Assembly: GCA_017640615.1 (NCBI GenBank)
Contig: JAEPQK010000001.1
Coordinates: 310,001-374,000, forward strand
Length of the DNA: 64,000 nt
Direction of reading: 5' to 3'
DNA from: Rhizobiaceae bacterium
Lineage (GTDB): Bacteria; Pseudomonadota; Alphaproteobacteria; Rhizobiales; Rhizobiaceae
The notes below the pieces were generated by a model that was given only the letters and a program-made list of their open reading frames with translations, had not been told where the DNA came from and made no database searches. How positions within the stretch are numbered: the stretch's first letter is position 1; every line of letters begins with the position of its first letter. Positions 9,084-17,192 of this stretch are shown one piece after another. Both the position numbers and the translations under genes were made by a program.

Positions 9084-9764
9084 TTATCGCAGCACGCGTA
9101 TCCAGCGCGCAAGGTTGATCAGCGAAACAAGTGCGGATGCGACATAGGTGAACGCGGCCGCGCGCAGCACCGATTTCGCGGCAGGAATGTCGTCCTGGCT
9201 GAGATATTTGCCTTCCTGCAAGATCGGAAGCGCCTTGCCGAAGCTTGCGTCGAACTCGACCGGTAGCGTGACGAGATTAACAATGACACGCACCGACATC
9301 AGCGCGAGACCCACCGCGACGAGTGCTGCGAAGGCGATCGGTGTGCGCGCGAGAATTGCCAGAACGGGCGCGGCAATGAAAAACACAGAAGCGATGCGGT
9401 CGGTGGTCATGGCGAGCTTCGCCAGCCGCTGGCGCCAGGCAAGCATGCGCTCGCCGTGAGCGTGCTGCAATGCATGGCCAACCTCATGGGCAGCGACCGC
9501 GGCTGCCGAGAGTGAGCGGCCATCATGATGCTGCTTGAGAAGGCGCACGGCCTTGGCGTCAGGGTCGTAGTGATCGCCGAGGTCGGTTTCCTCGACCGTG
9601 ATCGTGTCCAGACCAAAACGGTCAAGCAGGTGGCGCGCTAGCTCGCCGCCGGTGCCAGGCAGGTCGGGTCTGTCTTTGCCGTGTTTCTTGATGATGCCGC
9701 GCACGAGCAGCTGCGGCAGTAAAGTGACCGACAGGAGGAGGACGATGCCGAGAACGATCAGCAT
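9084..9764 (-). CDS. Zinc metallopeptidase, YugP family
   Basis: A 226-residue membrane-bound putative zinc peptidase. A membrane segment spans residues 2-20, the metal-binding signature HEVGHALQH is at 93-101, and hydrophobic segments follow (FFIAAPVLAIL, IAFAALVAVGLALMSV). The conserved EFDASFGKALPIL and the C-terminal LTYVASALVSLINL-like helix are typical of the YugP/PF04298 family. It is a complete family member. Its cellular target is unknown. It lies just upstream of the PaaK-like gene, with 26 bases between them. Confidence 0.9.
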   Translation of the reverse strand: MLIVLGIVLLLSVTLLPQLLVRGIIKKHGKDRPDLPGTGGELARHLLDRFGLDTITVEETDLGDHYDPDAKAVRLLKQHHDGRSLSAAAVAAHEVGHALQHAHGERMLAWRQRLAKLAMTTDRIASVFFIAAPVLAILARTPIAFAALVAVGLALMSVRVIVNLVTLPVEFDASFGKALPILQEGKYLSQDDIPAAKSVLRAAAFTYVASALVSLINLARWIRVLR

Positions 9765-9795
9765 CGCCCGAACCTCAATTCACCGCCCCGAGGGG

Positions 9796-10197
9796 TCAGC
9801 CGATCGTGCTTGCGCGCCGGGTCAGGATGAACTGCTGGCCGCTTGAGGCGGTGCAGTTGAGCTGGTTGGCGCTTGCGACCGAGCAGTTGAATGCCACCGG
9901 GCTCTGCCTGATGATGGAGATGCCGGTGATTTCGACCAGCACCTGATCGCGGAACTGATAGGTGCCCTCGGAAAGCTTCTGCCCGGAATCGGTGGCGTAG
10001 GTTTCGAAGCGGCCATTGAAGAAGTTGGTCACACCGGTGCCGGCCTGATCGAGCCATGCGCCTTCGATACCCGAGGTCGCCGGTGCGGCGGCAACGCCTG
10101 GAAGCGGCCGCCGGCTACCTGTGCCGGTGCAGCCAGCCACGATGATGCCGGTTGAGAGGACGGCAACCGCCGCCAGCAGGCCCGCATTAAGTTTCAC
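9796..10197 (-). CDS. omp10: Outer membrane lipoprotein Omp10
   Basis: A 133-residue lipoprotein. The signal peptide ends in a lipobox with acylated Cys23 (IVAGC). The mature part resembles Brucella Omp10 closely in its GIEGAWLD start, the FNGRFETYATDSGQKLSEGTY stretch, VEIT.ISIIR, and the ending QLNCTASSGQQFILTRR. Omp10 is a surface lipoprotein and immunogen in Brucella. Its molecular role elsewhere is structural or unknown. An AAGGAGACAATGTTGTG region precedes the start. The neighbouring gene is homospermidine synthase, unrelated in function. Confidence 0.88.
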   Translation of the reverse strand: MKLNAGLLAAVAVLSTGIIVAGCTGTGSRRPLPGVAAAPATSGIEGAWLDQAGTGVTNFFNGRFETYATDSGQKLSEGTYQFRDQVLVEITGISIIRQSPVAFNCSVASANQLNCTASSGQQFILTRRASTIG

Positions 10198-10276
10198 AAC
10201 ATTGTCTCCTTGCAGGGTATTGCCGCTTTTGAGCCGATTGGCCGGACAATACCAGTATCCGTGCTGTGCCGAACGA

Positions 10277-11722
10277 TTATCTTACGAGAATGTTCCTGAA
10301 TTGCCACGGGTCGGATTTGTCGATGTCCTCAGGAAAAAGCCCCGGCCTGCCGTCAAGCGGCGTCCAGTCGGAATAGTACCCTTTGACGGGGCCGAGATAA
10401 GGCATCTGCACCTCAAGGCAGCGCTCGAAGTCCATTTCGTCGGTTTCAACGATGCCAGCCTCGGGGTTTTCCAGCGCCCACACCATGCCAGCGAGTACCG
10501 CCGAAGTGACCTGCAGGCCCGTGGCGTTCTGGTAGGGCGCGATCTGGCGCGTCTCTTCCACCGAGAGCTGCGAACCATACCAGTAGGCGTTTTTCTTGTG
10601 GCCGTAGAGAAGCACGCCGAGTTCGTCGATGCCATCGACGAGTTCGTTTTCATCGAGGACGTGGAAGACCGGCTGCGCCTTGCCCGCATCGCCAAACATC
10701 TCATGAAGCGAAAGCACCGCGTCGTTGCAGGGGTGATAGGCGTAGTGGCAGGTCGGGCGGTAGGTCACCTTGCCCTTCTTGTCGCGCACAGTGAAATAGT
10801 CGGCGATCGAGATGGACTCGTTATGCGTGACGAGGAAGCCGTATTGCGCGCCAGGCGTCGGGCACCAGGTGCGCACGCGCGTGTTGGCGCCGGGCTGTTC
10901 CAGGAAGATCGCCGCCTTGCACCCCTTTTTCTGCTTCTTGGCGTTCTTGGGTGTCCATTTTTCGTGCGTGCCCCAGCCAAGCTCGGCCGGCTGCAGGCCT
11001 TCGGAAACGAAGCCTTCCACCGACCAGGTATTCCAGAAAGTGTCGAAGGGCTTCGGCTGCTTGGTGCGCTGGGTATCCCGCTCAGCAATATGGACACCCT
11101 TCACGCCAAGCTTCTTCATCATCTTGGACCAGCCGTCGCGGTCGGTCGGGGTAGGGGTCTTGATGTCGAGCTTCATGTCGGCGGCAAGGTTCACCAGCGC
11201 CTGCTTCACGAACCAAGACACCATGCCCGGGTTCGCCCCGCAGCAGGAAACTGCGGTGGTGCCGCCGGGGTTCTTGCGCTTTTCCTCGCGCACCGTTTCG
11301 CGTAGCGCATAGTTGGTGCGCGAGGCGTTATCGGCTTTGGAGTCGAAATAGAAGCCGAGCCAGGGCTCCACGACCGTGTCGATGTAAAGGGCGCCGATCT
11401 TGCGGCAGAGCTTCATGATGTCGAGCGACGACGTGTCGACGGAGAGATTGACGCAGAAGCCCTGGCCTTCGCCTTCGGTAAGCAGCGGCTCTAGCAGCTT
11501 CTTGTAATTCTTCTTGGTCACGGCTTCCTTGATGAAGCGGATGCCGCGCTCTTCAAGCAGTGCCTTGTCGTCATCGCGCGGGTCGATGACCACCATGCGC
11601 GATTTGTCGAATTTGAAATGGCGCTCGATCAGCGGCAGCGTGCCGCGGCCGATCGACCCGAAACCGATCATCACGATCGGACCGGTGATTTCTCCGTGTA
11701 TCGGCCATTTCGCCTTAGCCAT
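10277..11722 (-). CDS. hss: Homospermidine synthase
   Basis: Makes sym-homospermidine from putrescine in an NAD-dependent reaction. The 481-residue protein has an N-terminal Rossmann motif (VMIGFGSIGRGTLP, Gly20-Gly25) and the family segments DTVVEPWLGFYFD, GTTAVSCCGANPGMVSWFVKQAL and PGANTRVRTWCP. Length is normal. The frame opens at a TTG at 11728, but the ATG at 11722 lies eight bases after AAGGAG and is preferred. Its substrate putrescine can come from the ornithine decarboxylase encoded at 32.7 kb. Homospermidine is a main polyamine of rhizobia. The gene is apparently monocistronic. Confidence 0.96.
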   Translation of the reverse strand: MAKAKWPIHGEITGPIVMIGFGSIGRGTLPLIERHFKFDKSRMVVIDPRDDDKALLEERGIRFIKEAVTKKNYKKLLEPLLTEGEGQGFCVNLSVDTSSLDIMKLCRKIGALYIDTVVEPWLGFYFDSKADNASRTNYALRETVREEKRKNPGGTTAVSCCGANPGMVSWFVKQALVNLAADMKLDIKTPTPTDRDGWSKMMKKLGVKGVHIAERDTQRTKQPKPFDTFWNTWSVEGFVSEGLQPAELGWGTHEKWTPKNAKKQKKGCKAAIFLEQPGANTRVRTWCPTPGAQYGFLVTHNESISIADYFTVRDKKGKVTYRPTCHYAYHPCNDAVLSLHEMFGDAGKAQPVFHVLDENELVDGIDELGVLLYGHKKNAYWYGSQLSVEETRQIAPYQNATGLQVTSAVLAGMVWALENPEAGIVETDEMDFERCLEVQMPYLGPVKGYYSDWTPLDGRPGLFPEDIDKSDPWQFRNILVR

Positions 11723-11814
11723 CGACAATGCTCCTTGCTTTCATTTTCGCACGGTCTGCGCCGCGTCAGGTCAGGCGCTAAACCACATCAGCATGTCACA
11801 ATAAAGGGGAAAGG

Positions 11815-12735
11815 TCAGTTTTGGCCCGCTGCGATTGCACGCAGATCTGCGACGAGGGTGTCGCGGTCGGCCACAAGCCTTTTGTAGGTCAGCTGCGCCT
11901 GGTCGAGTGCAGCAAGCTGATCGGCGAAACCTGCGGCGAGCGTTATGCTTTCGGGGTGCGCCTTGATTGCTGTTACCGGATCCACATGGATGCGGATTGT
12001 GAAAAGAATACCGCCCGATACGGGCAAGCGCGTCAGCGTTTGGCGCTCGACGCGAATGAAGGCGGCGGCGATTGACCCAAAGCGCGGAACATCGGCTGGT
12101 GTTCCGCCCGTTTTCTGAACTTCGCTTGCCGGGTGGTAGAGTTGATCGTCGGTCGCCAACGCCCAGTTGTAGCGTAGGACCGGCTGGCTGGGCTGCAGAT
12201 TGTCGAAGATGCGGTGGATGACGGTTGCCATGCGCGTGTCGGGGCCAAAGCCGGGCACCGGCTTGTGTATCTGCTCCAGTGGCCGGTCGAATTTTTCGGC
12301 AAGCGTCCACGAGCTCGGAAAGCAGAGCGAAGCGGCGGCAAGGCGCCAACCGTCGTCCATTCGCCGCATCAGCACCAGATCTTCCTGCACGAAGCGGGCG
12401 GCTATCTGTAGTGGCGGTTCGTCCGACCCGTGGAGCTGAAAACGCGGTAGCCGGCCGCCCAGAAAGTCCCATTCGTCGCGGCCCGGAAATATGCGCGCAT
12501 GGCCCCGGATCAGATGATCGACGACCTTGTCGAGCACCTCGCGCTGCGCAGCATTGGTGTCGGCGCGCGCGGCGAACACATCTCCAGGGCGCTCAGCGAT
12601 CAGCCGGTCTTTTTCTTCAAGCTGCGCGCGATAGTGCCGGTCGATCTCAATCCAGCCTTCCGGATCGAGTGGCTTGAGGCCGATGGAAAACGGTTTTGCC
12701 GAGCCGTCATAGGGTGTGTGGGTTGGGCTTTCCAT
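11815..12735 (-). CDS. DUF3445 / heme-dependent oxidative N-demethylase-like protein
   Basis: A 306-residue cytoplasmic protein of the DUF3445 family, whose best-known member is the alpha subunit of haem-dependent oxidative N-demethylase (HODM). Typical segments are DRLIAERPGDVFA, QEDLVLMRRMDDGWRLAAASLCFPSSWTLAEKFDRPLEQIHKPVPGF and LRYNWALATDDQLYHP. The many His residues in this central block are candidate haem ligands, but I cannot assign one. The beta and gamma reductase subunits of HODM are not in the window. It is the last gene of a likely three-gene transcript with the methyltransferase (6 bases upstream) and oligoendopeptidase F. Confidence 0.85.
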   Translation of the reverse strand: MESPTHTPYDGSAKPFSIGLKPLDPEGWIEIDRHYRAQLEEKDRLIAERPGDVFAARADTNAAQREVLDKVVDHLIRGHARIFPGRDEWDFLGGRLPRFQLHGSDEPPLQIAARFVQEDLVLMRRMDDGWRLAAASLCFPSSWTLAEKFDRPLEQIHKPVPGFGPDTRMATVIHRIFDNLQPSQPVLRYNWALATDDQLYHPASEVQKTGGTPADVPRFGSIAAAFIRVERQTLTRLPVSGGILFTIRIHVDPVTAIKAHPESITLAAGFADQLAALDQAQLTYKRLVADRDTLVADLRAIAAGQN

Positions 12736-12741
12736 GAATGC

Positions 12742-13404
12742 CTAAATCGGCAACTTACGGAAAACCCAATAGTCGGCTCTGTCGTCGCCGACATAGCTGG
12801 CATAGGGCAGCGTGAAAATCAGGGATGCCTCGCCTGCGCGCTCCATCTGCCGGACGTAGCCCCTGAAATCCGAGGAGTTCAGATAAGATTCGCGCGTGCT
12901 AACGATGACGAAACCCCCGTCGCGCGATAGCGCGAAGAGATGGCGCAGGCCCTCGGGCGCGACATGACCCAGCGTGAAAACGCCGGCGCATGTGACGATG
13001 TCGTATGTACCGTGCAGCGCACCAAGACCGGCGTCATCGGCGTTCAAGTCAATCTCTGCCAGCAACCGGCCATAGGCACCGGTTTTTTCAGCCTTTGCGG
13101 TCATTGCCGGTGCGATGTCGAAACCGTCGACATGCGGGAAGCCGGCGCTCCTGAGCGCGATGCCGGCCAAGCCGGTACCGCAACCCGCGTCCATAAGTCG
13201 GATGTCGGCACGCGCTTTGCCCAACCAAGAGAGCTGAACCAGCCGCGCGAGCGACGCGATAATCTCTGGCGCGCGGTAATCCTCGCTGGCGACATCGTCA
13301 TCATATGAGCGCGCCCAATCACCGTAGAAATCCTTGATGCGATCGGCATCGCCGTCGAGCGCGAGTGCCTTGGCAACTGGATCATCTGGCGGACGGGAGC
13401 TCAT
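12742..13404 (-). CDS. Class I SAM-dependent methyltransferase
   Basis: A 220-residue methyltransferase. The SAM-binding motif I is LMDAGCGTGLAG, motif II is VDGFDIAPAMTAKAE and motif IV is YDIVTCAGVFTLGHV. The N-terminal part (IKDFYGDWARSYDDDVASEDYRAPEII) resembles the METTL27/WBSCR27-like group of small-molecule or protein methyltransferases. Substrate is unknown. It sits 16 bases downstream of oligoendopeptidase F and 6 bases upstream of the DUF3445 gene, suggesting one transcript. Confidence 0.88.
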   Translation of the reverse strand: MSSRPPDDPVAKALALDGDADRIKDFYGDWARSYDDDVASEDYRAPEIIASLARLVQLSWLGKARADIRLMDAGCGTGLAGIALRSAGFPHVDGFDIAPAMTAKAEKTGAYGRLLAEIDLNADDAGLGALHGTYDIVTCAGVFTLGHVAPEGLRHLFALSRDGGFVIVSTRESYLNSSDFRGYVRQMERAGEASLIFTLPYASYVGDDRADYWVFRKLPI

Positions 13405-13420
13405 CTCACGAACCGCGCCC

Positions 13421-15274
13421 TTAGCTATCCATCGCTTCCAGCTCGTCGATCAGGCCTTCGATGACCGACAGGCCCTTTTGCCAGAAGGCGGGATCGGAAG
13501 CGTCGAGCCCGAACGGCTTCAGAAGTTCCGAATGGTGTTTGGTGCCGCCGGCCTTCAGCATCTCGAAATATTTGTCCTGAAAGCCGTGCTCGGCATTCTG
13601 GTAGACAGCGTAGAGCGAGTTCACGAGGCAGTCGCCGAAGGCGTAGGCATAGACGTAGAAGGGTGAATGGATGAAGTGCGGGATATAGGCCCAGAAGGTC
13701 TCGTATCCCTCGCGCAGCGCAATCGCCGGGCCCAGGCTTTCAGCCTGCACTTCCAGCCAGAACTCGCCAAGCTGATCAGATGTGAGTTCGCCGTTGCGGC
13801 GTTCAGAGTGAACTTTGCGCTCGAACTCATAGAAGGCGATCTGGCGCACGACCGTGTTGATCATGTCCTCGACCTTCTGCGCGAGCATCGCCTTCCGCTC
13901 GCGCCGCTCCTTGGTGGCGTCGAGCAGCGAGCGGAAGGTGAGCATTTCGCCGAACACCGAAGCTGTCTCGGCCAGCGTGAGCGGGGTTGCCGACATCAGC
14001 GCGCCCTGCTGGCCCGCCAGCACCTGATGCACGCCGTGACCGAGCTCATGCGCGAGCGTCATCACATCGCGCGGCTTGCCCATGTAGTTGAGGAGTACAT
14101 AGGGGTGCGCGGACGGTACCGTTGGGTGCGCGAAGGCGCCCGGCGCCTTGCCGGGCCGGGCAGGGGCATCGATCCATCTGCCATCAAAGAACTTCCGTGC
14201 GATGTCCGCCATCTCGGGCGCGAAGCCGTGATAGGCGGCGAGAACCGTGTTCTTCGCCTCGTCCCAGCCGATCGCGGCCTGCGGTGTTTCGGGCAGCGGC
14301 GCGTTGCGGTCCCAGTGGTTCATCTGGTCCATGCCTAGCCAGCGGGCCTTCATCGCATAATAGCGGTGCGACAGGCGCGGATAGGCGCTATGCACGGCTT
14401 CGGCCAGAGCGTTTACCACCTCAGGCTCGACGCGGTTCGCCAGATGGCGGGAGTCTGCGATGTCGCTGAACCCACGCCAGCGGTCGGAGATTTCTTTGTC
14501 CTTGGCCAGCGTGTTGGTGACCAGCGTGAACAGGCGGATGTTCTTGCGGAACGTCTCGGCCAGAGCCTCGGCCGCCTGTTTGCGCTCGTCGGGCTTGGCG
14601 CTTTGCAGCATGTTCAAGGTCGGTTCGAGCGGTTGCTCGGTTCCATCCACCTCGAAACGCAGGCCGGTCATGGTCTCGTCGAACAGCCGGTTCCAGGCGC
14701 CGCGGCCGGTCACTGACTTTTCGTGGAAAAGCTGCTCGATGCGGTCTTCGAGCTGGTAGGGCTTGTCCTTGCGCAGATCGATGACCCAGGGCTTGTAGTG
14801 CGCAAAGTCCCCGTCGGCCGCGAAGGCCTTTTCGATGTCCGCTTCCTCGATCTGGTTGAGCTCCAGCGTGAAGAAGAGCAGATGCGCGGAGGCGTCCGTC
14901 ATTTTCTCCTGCACGTCGCCATAGAGCTTGGCGCGGCGCGGGTCGGAGGTGTCGCCGGCATAGATAAGCCCAGCATAAGAGGCGATGCGCCCGATGAGTT
15001 CTTCCAGCTCTTCGAATTCCTTGAGCGCCTTGCCGAGATCGCCTTTTTGCGGCGAAGCAGCCGCGTCAACCAGCTTGCCCTTCCAGCGCTTCTCGAATGC
15101 AACCGAAGCGTCGGCGGCGCGCGCCATGTCGCTTTTCAACTCCGGCGCGTCCATGCCGGAATAGAGATCGCCCAGATTCCATTCCGGCAGCGCGCCAAGG
15201 TCGGGCGAGGCTGCGCTGCCGCGCGCCGCATCCGCTGCGCCAAAGAGCTGGACTGATTTGTTAAGAAAATTCAT
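13421..15274 (-). CDS. pepF: Oligoendopeptidase F, M3 family
   Basis: A 617-residue cytoplasmic zinc peptidase that trims oligopeptides. The zinc motif HELGH lies near residue 406 within VMTLAHELGHGVHQVL, followed by the helix with LTLAETASVFGEML that provides the third ligand. The N-terminal part matches the M3B helical lid (LPEWNLGDLYSGMD, YAGLIYAGDTSDPRRAKLY). I use the ATG at 15274, preceded by GGGGAG at a good distance; an upstream in-frame start at 15310 gives 12 extra residues without support. It is the first gene of the pepF-methyltransferase-DUF3445 run and diverges from the NtrC-type regulator. Confidence 0.94.
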   Translation of the reverse strand: MNFLNKSVQLFGAADAARGSAASPDLGALPEWNLGDLYSGMDAPELKSDMARAADASVAFEKRWKGKLVDAAASPQKGDLGKALKEFEELEELIGRIASYAGLIYAGDTSDPRRAKLYGDVQEKMTDASAHLLFFTLELNQIEEADIEKAFAADGDFAHYKPWVIDLRKDKPYQLEDRIEQLFHEKSVTGRGAWNRLFDETMTGLRFEVDGTEQPLEPTLNMLQSAKPDERKQAAEALAETFRKNIRLFTLVTNTLAKDKEISDRWRGFSDIADSRHLANRVEPEVVNALAEAVHSAYPRLSHRYYAMKARWLGMDQMNHWDRNAPLPETPQAAIGWDEAKNTVLAAYHGFAPEMADIARKFFDGRWIDAPARPGKAPGAFAHPTVPSAHPYVLLNYMGKPRDVMTLAHELGHGVHQVLAGQQGALMSATPLTLAETASVFGEMLTFRSLLDATKERRERKAMLAQKVEDMINTVVRQIAFYEFERKVHSERRNGELTSDQLGEFWLEVQAESLGPAIALREGYETFWAYIPHFIHSPFYVYAYAFGDCLVNSLYAVYQNAEHGFQDKYFEMLKAGGTKHHSELLKPFGLDASDPAFWQKGLSVIEGLIDELEAMDS

Positions 15275-15423
15275 GCAACTCCCCAATCCACCCTTGAGGG
15301 CGGGAATCACTCCATGTCGATAAGGATTCGTTCACCGCAAATCTTGAACCCTTGTTTATAGGGTTGTGCCACGATGAGCCAAATCGCCTCAGAATCAAAT
15401 CAAAGCTATCAGCAAAGCGAAAC

Positions 15424-16929
15424 ATGACCGCCTCAATCCTCGTTGTCGATGATGATCCAGTTCAGCGCCGCCTCCTGGAGACCGCTCTTGCCAAATCCGG
15501 CCATGCCGTGACCGTCGCTGATAGCGGCGAAGCTGGGTTGAAGGCGCTCGAAGCGCGCAGCGGTGATGATATCGGCGCTGTGGTGCTCGATCTGAAGATG
15601 CCGGGTATGGGCGGGCTTGGTATGCTTGAAGCCATGCGCGAGCGCGGATTGGAGCATCCGGTCGTGGTGCTGACCGCGCAGGGCGGCATCGACACGGTTG
15701 TGTCCGCCATGCGCGCCGGTGCGTTCGATTTCGTCGTAAAGCCGGTTTCACCGGAGAAGTTGGTCGCCACGGTTTCCGGCGCGCTCAAGGTCGAGCAGCG
15801 CGGAACGGCCGCCAAGCAGAAGCAGGCCAAGGTGTCGTCCTCGCAGTCGATGACGTTTGAGGATCTGATCGCGGCAAGCCCGGTCATGGAGCGGGTGCTG
15901 CGGCTTGGCCGCAAGGCGGCCGCGTCGAACATTCCGATCCTTATCGAAGGCGAGTCGGGTGTCGGCAAGGAAATGGTTGCCCGCGCAATCCAGGGTGGTG
16001 GCGCGCGCCGAGGCAAGCCGTTTGTGCCAGTCAATTGCGGTGCGATCCCCGACAATCTGGTCGAGAGTATCCTGTTCGGCCATGAAAAGGGGGCGTTTAC
16101 GGGCGCAACCGAGAAGCATGTCGGCAAGTTCGTTGAAGCGAATTCGGGTACGCTGTTTCTCGACGAGATTGGCGACCTTCCGCTCGACGTACAGGTTAAG
16201 CTGTTGCGGGCCGTGCAGGAAGGCGAGGTCGATGCTGTCGGCGCAAAGGCGCCCATCCGGGTCGATATCCGTCTGATATCGGCGACACACCGCGACCTGA
16301 TCCAGCGGGTCAAGGACGGGCTTTTCCGTGAAGACCTGTACTACCGGCTCAATGTGTTTCCAATTCACGTGCCGCCGCTGCGTGAGCGTTCGGAAGACAT
16401 TCCTCTGCTCACGCAACATTTCATTCGCCGTCTTGGCAAAAGCGAGACCGGCGGCCGGGTCAAAGGCATTGCAGCCAGCGCACTTGCCATGCTGGAAGCC
16501 TATGACTGGCCTGGTAATATCAGACAGCTGGAGAACGCGGTATTTCGCGCAGTCGTGCTGTGCGACGGCGAAGTGCTGACGCCTGATGACTTCCCGCAGA
16601 TCCGTGCGCAGACTGGCGCGGTGGAGCTTTCCACCAACAATGCGCAGGTGCGAATCGATGAACGGCGGCTGGCGGCAGCGCCTGTCAGTGTGCCGGCACA
16701 ACCCGCGGCCGATGACGGCAGCACAGTGCGTGCGCTCGACGAAAAGGGCAATGTGCGCGCTCTTTCGGACGTAGAATCGGAGATGATCCGGCTGGCGGTC
16801 GACCATTATGGCGGTCAGATGAGCGAAGTTGCGCGCCGGCTCGGCATTGGGCGTTCGACGCTCTATCGCAAGCTCAAGGAGCTTGGCATCGACCCCGATA
16901 CCGGGCGCTCGGTACGGCTGGCGTCTTAA
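15424..16929 (+). CDS. Sigma54-dependent response regulator, NtrC family
   Basis: A 501-residue enhancer-binding activator with three domains. The receiver (1-120) has the acidic pocket VVDDD at 7-11 and phospho-acceptor Asp56 in VLDLKMP. The AAA+ domain (about 145-380) has Walker A GESGVGKE (176-183), the sigma54-contact loop GAFTGA (223-228) and Walker B LFLDEIG. The C-terminal Fis-type helix-turn-helix reads YGGQMSEVARRLGIGRSTLYRKLKEL. A Pro/Ala linker of about 50 residues joins the last two. All catalytic features are intact. No sensor kinase gene is adjacent, so the input signal and target genes are unknown. The start at 15424 gives the usual receiver N-terminus. Confidence 0.92.
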   Translation: MTASILVVDDDPVQRRLLETALAKSGHAVTVADSGEAGLKALEARSGDDIGAVVLDLKMPGMGGLGMLEAMRERGLEHPVVVLTAQGGIDTVVSAMRAGAFDFVVKPVSPEKLVATVSGALKVEQRGTAAKQKQAKVSSSQSMTFEDLIAASPVMERVLRLGRKAAASNIPILIEGESGVGKEMVARAIQGGGARRGKPFVPVNCGAIPDNLVESILFGHEKGAFTGATEKHVGKFVEANSGTLFLDEIGDLPLDVQVKLLRAVQEGEVDAVGAKAPIRVDIRLISATHRDLIQRVKDGLFREDLYYRLNVFPIHVPPLRERSEDIPLLTQHFIRRLGKSETGGRVKGIAASALAMLEAYDWPGNIRQLENAVFRAVVLCDGEVLTPDDFPQIRAQTGAVELSTNNAQVRIDERRLAAAPVSVPAQPAADDGSTVRALDEKGNVRALSDVESEMIRLAVDHYGGQMSEVARRLGIGRSTLYRKLKELGIDPDTGRSVRLAS

Positions 16930-17050
16930 CTATCGCGCGCGGAAGCCTCCGCTAACTGCCGCCAAATCCGAAAATTTGTGCTAAACCGTTGGTTTACCAT
17001 GCTCAAGAAGGGTGGATTCCGCCTTGAAAGCGCCATGGTGTTACCGCATT

Positions 17051-17068
17051 CCGGCTTCAATAAGCCGG
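17051..17068. terminator. Hairpin between the NtrC-type gene and the DUF882 gene
   Basis: A perfect 7-bp stem (CCGGCTT and AAGCCGG) with a CAAT loop, 120 bases after the regulator's stop codon. There is no T run, so it is only a possible terminator or a structured 5' leader element of the next gene. A TTAACCAT box follows directly at 17071-17078. Confidence 0.35.
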
Positions 17069-17192
17069 GATTAACCATTACGATGGATAGTCGGGTCCGC
17101 CCAGTGATCCGGGTATCAAGGGGACATCTTGTGCCTGCAAGGCGACGGGTTTGATCGAGAGCACGCGTAACATCGGGGGACGGCGAACCAGC

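Noticed and set aside
10216-10253. GGTATTG ... CAATACC inverted repeat between omp10 and hss as a terminator
   Set aside because: The arms are only seven bases with a 24-base loop and no T run; too weak to support.
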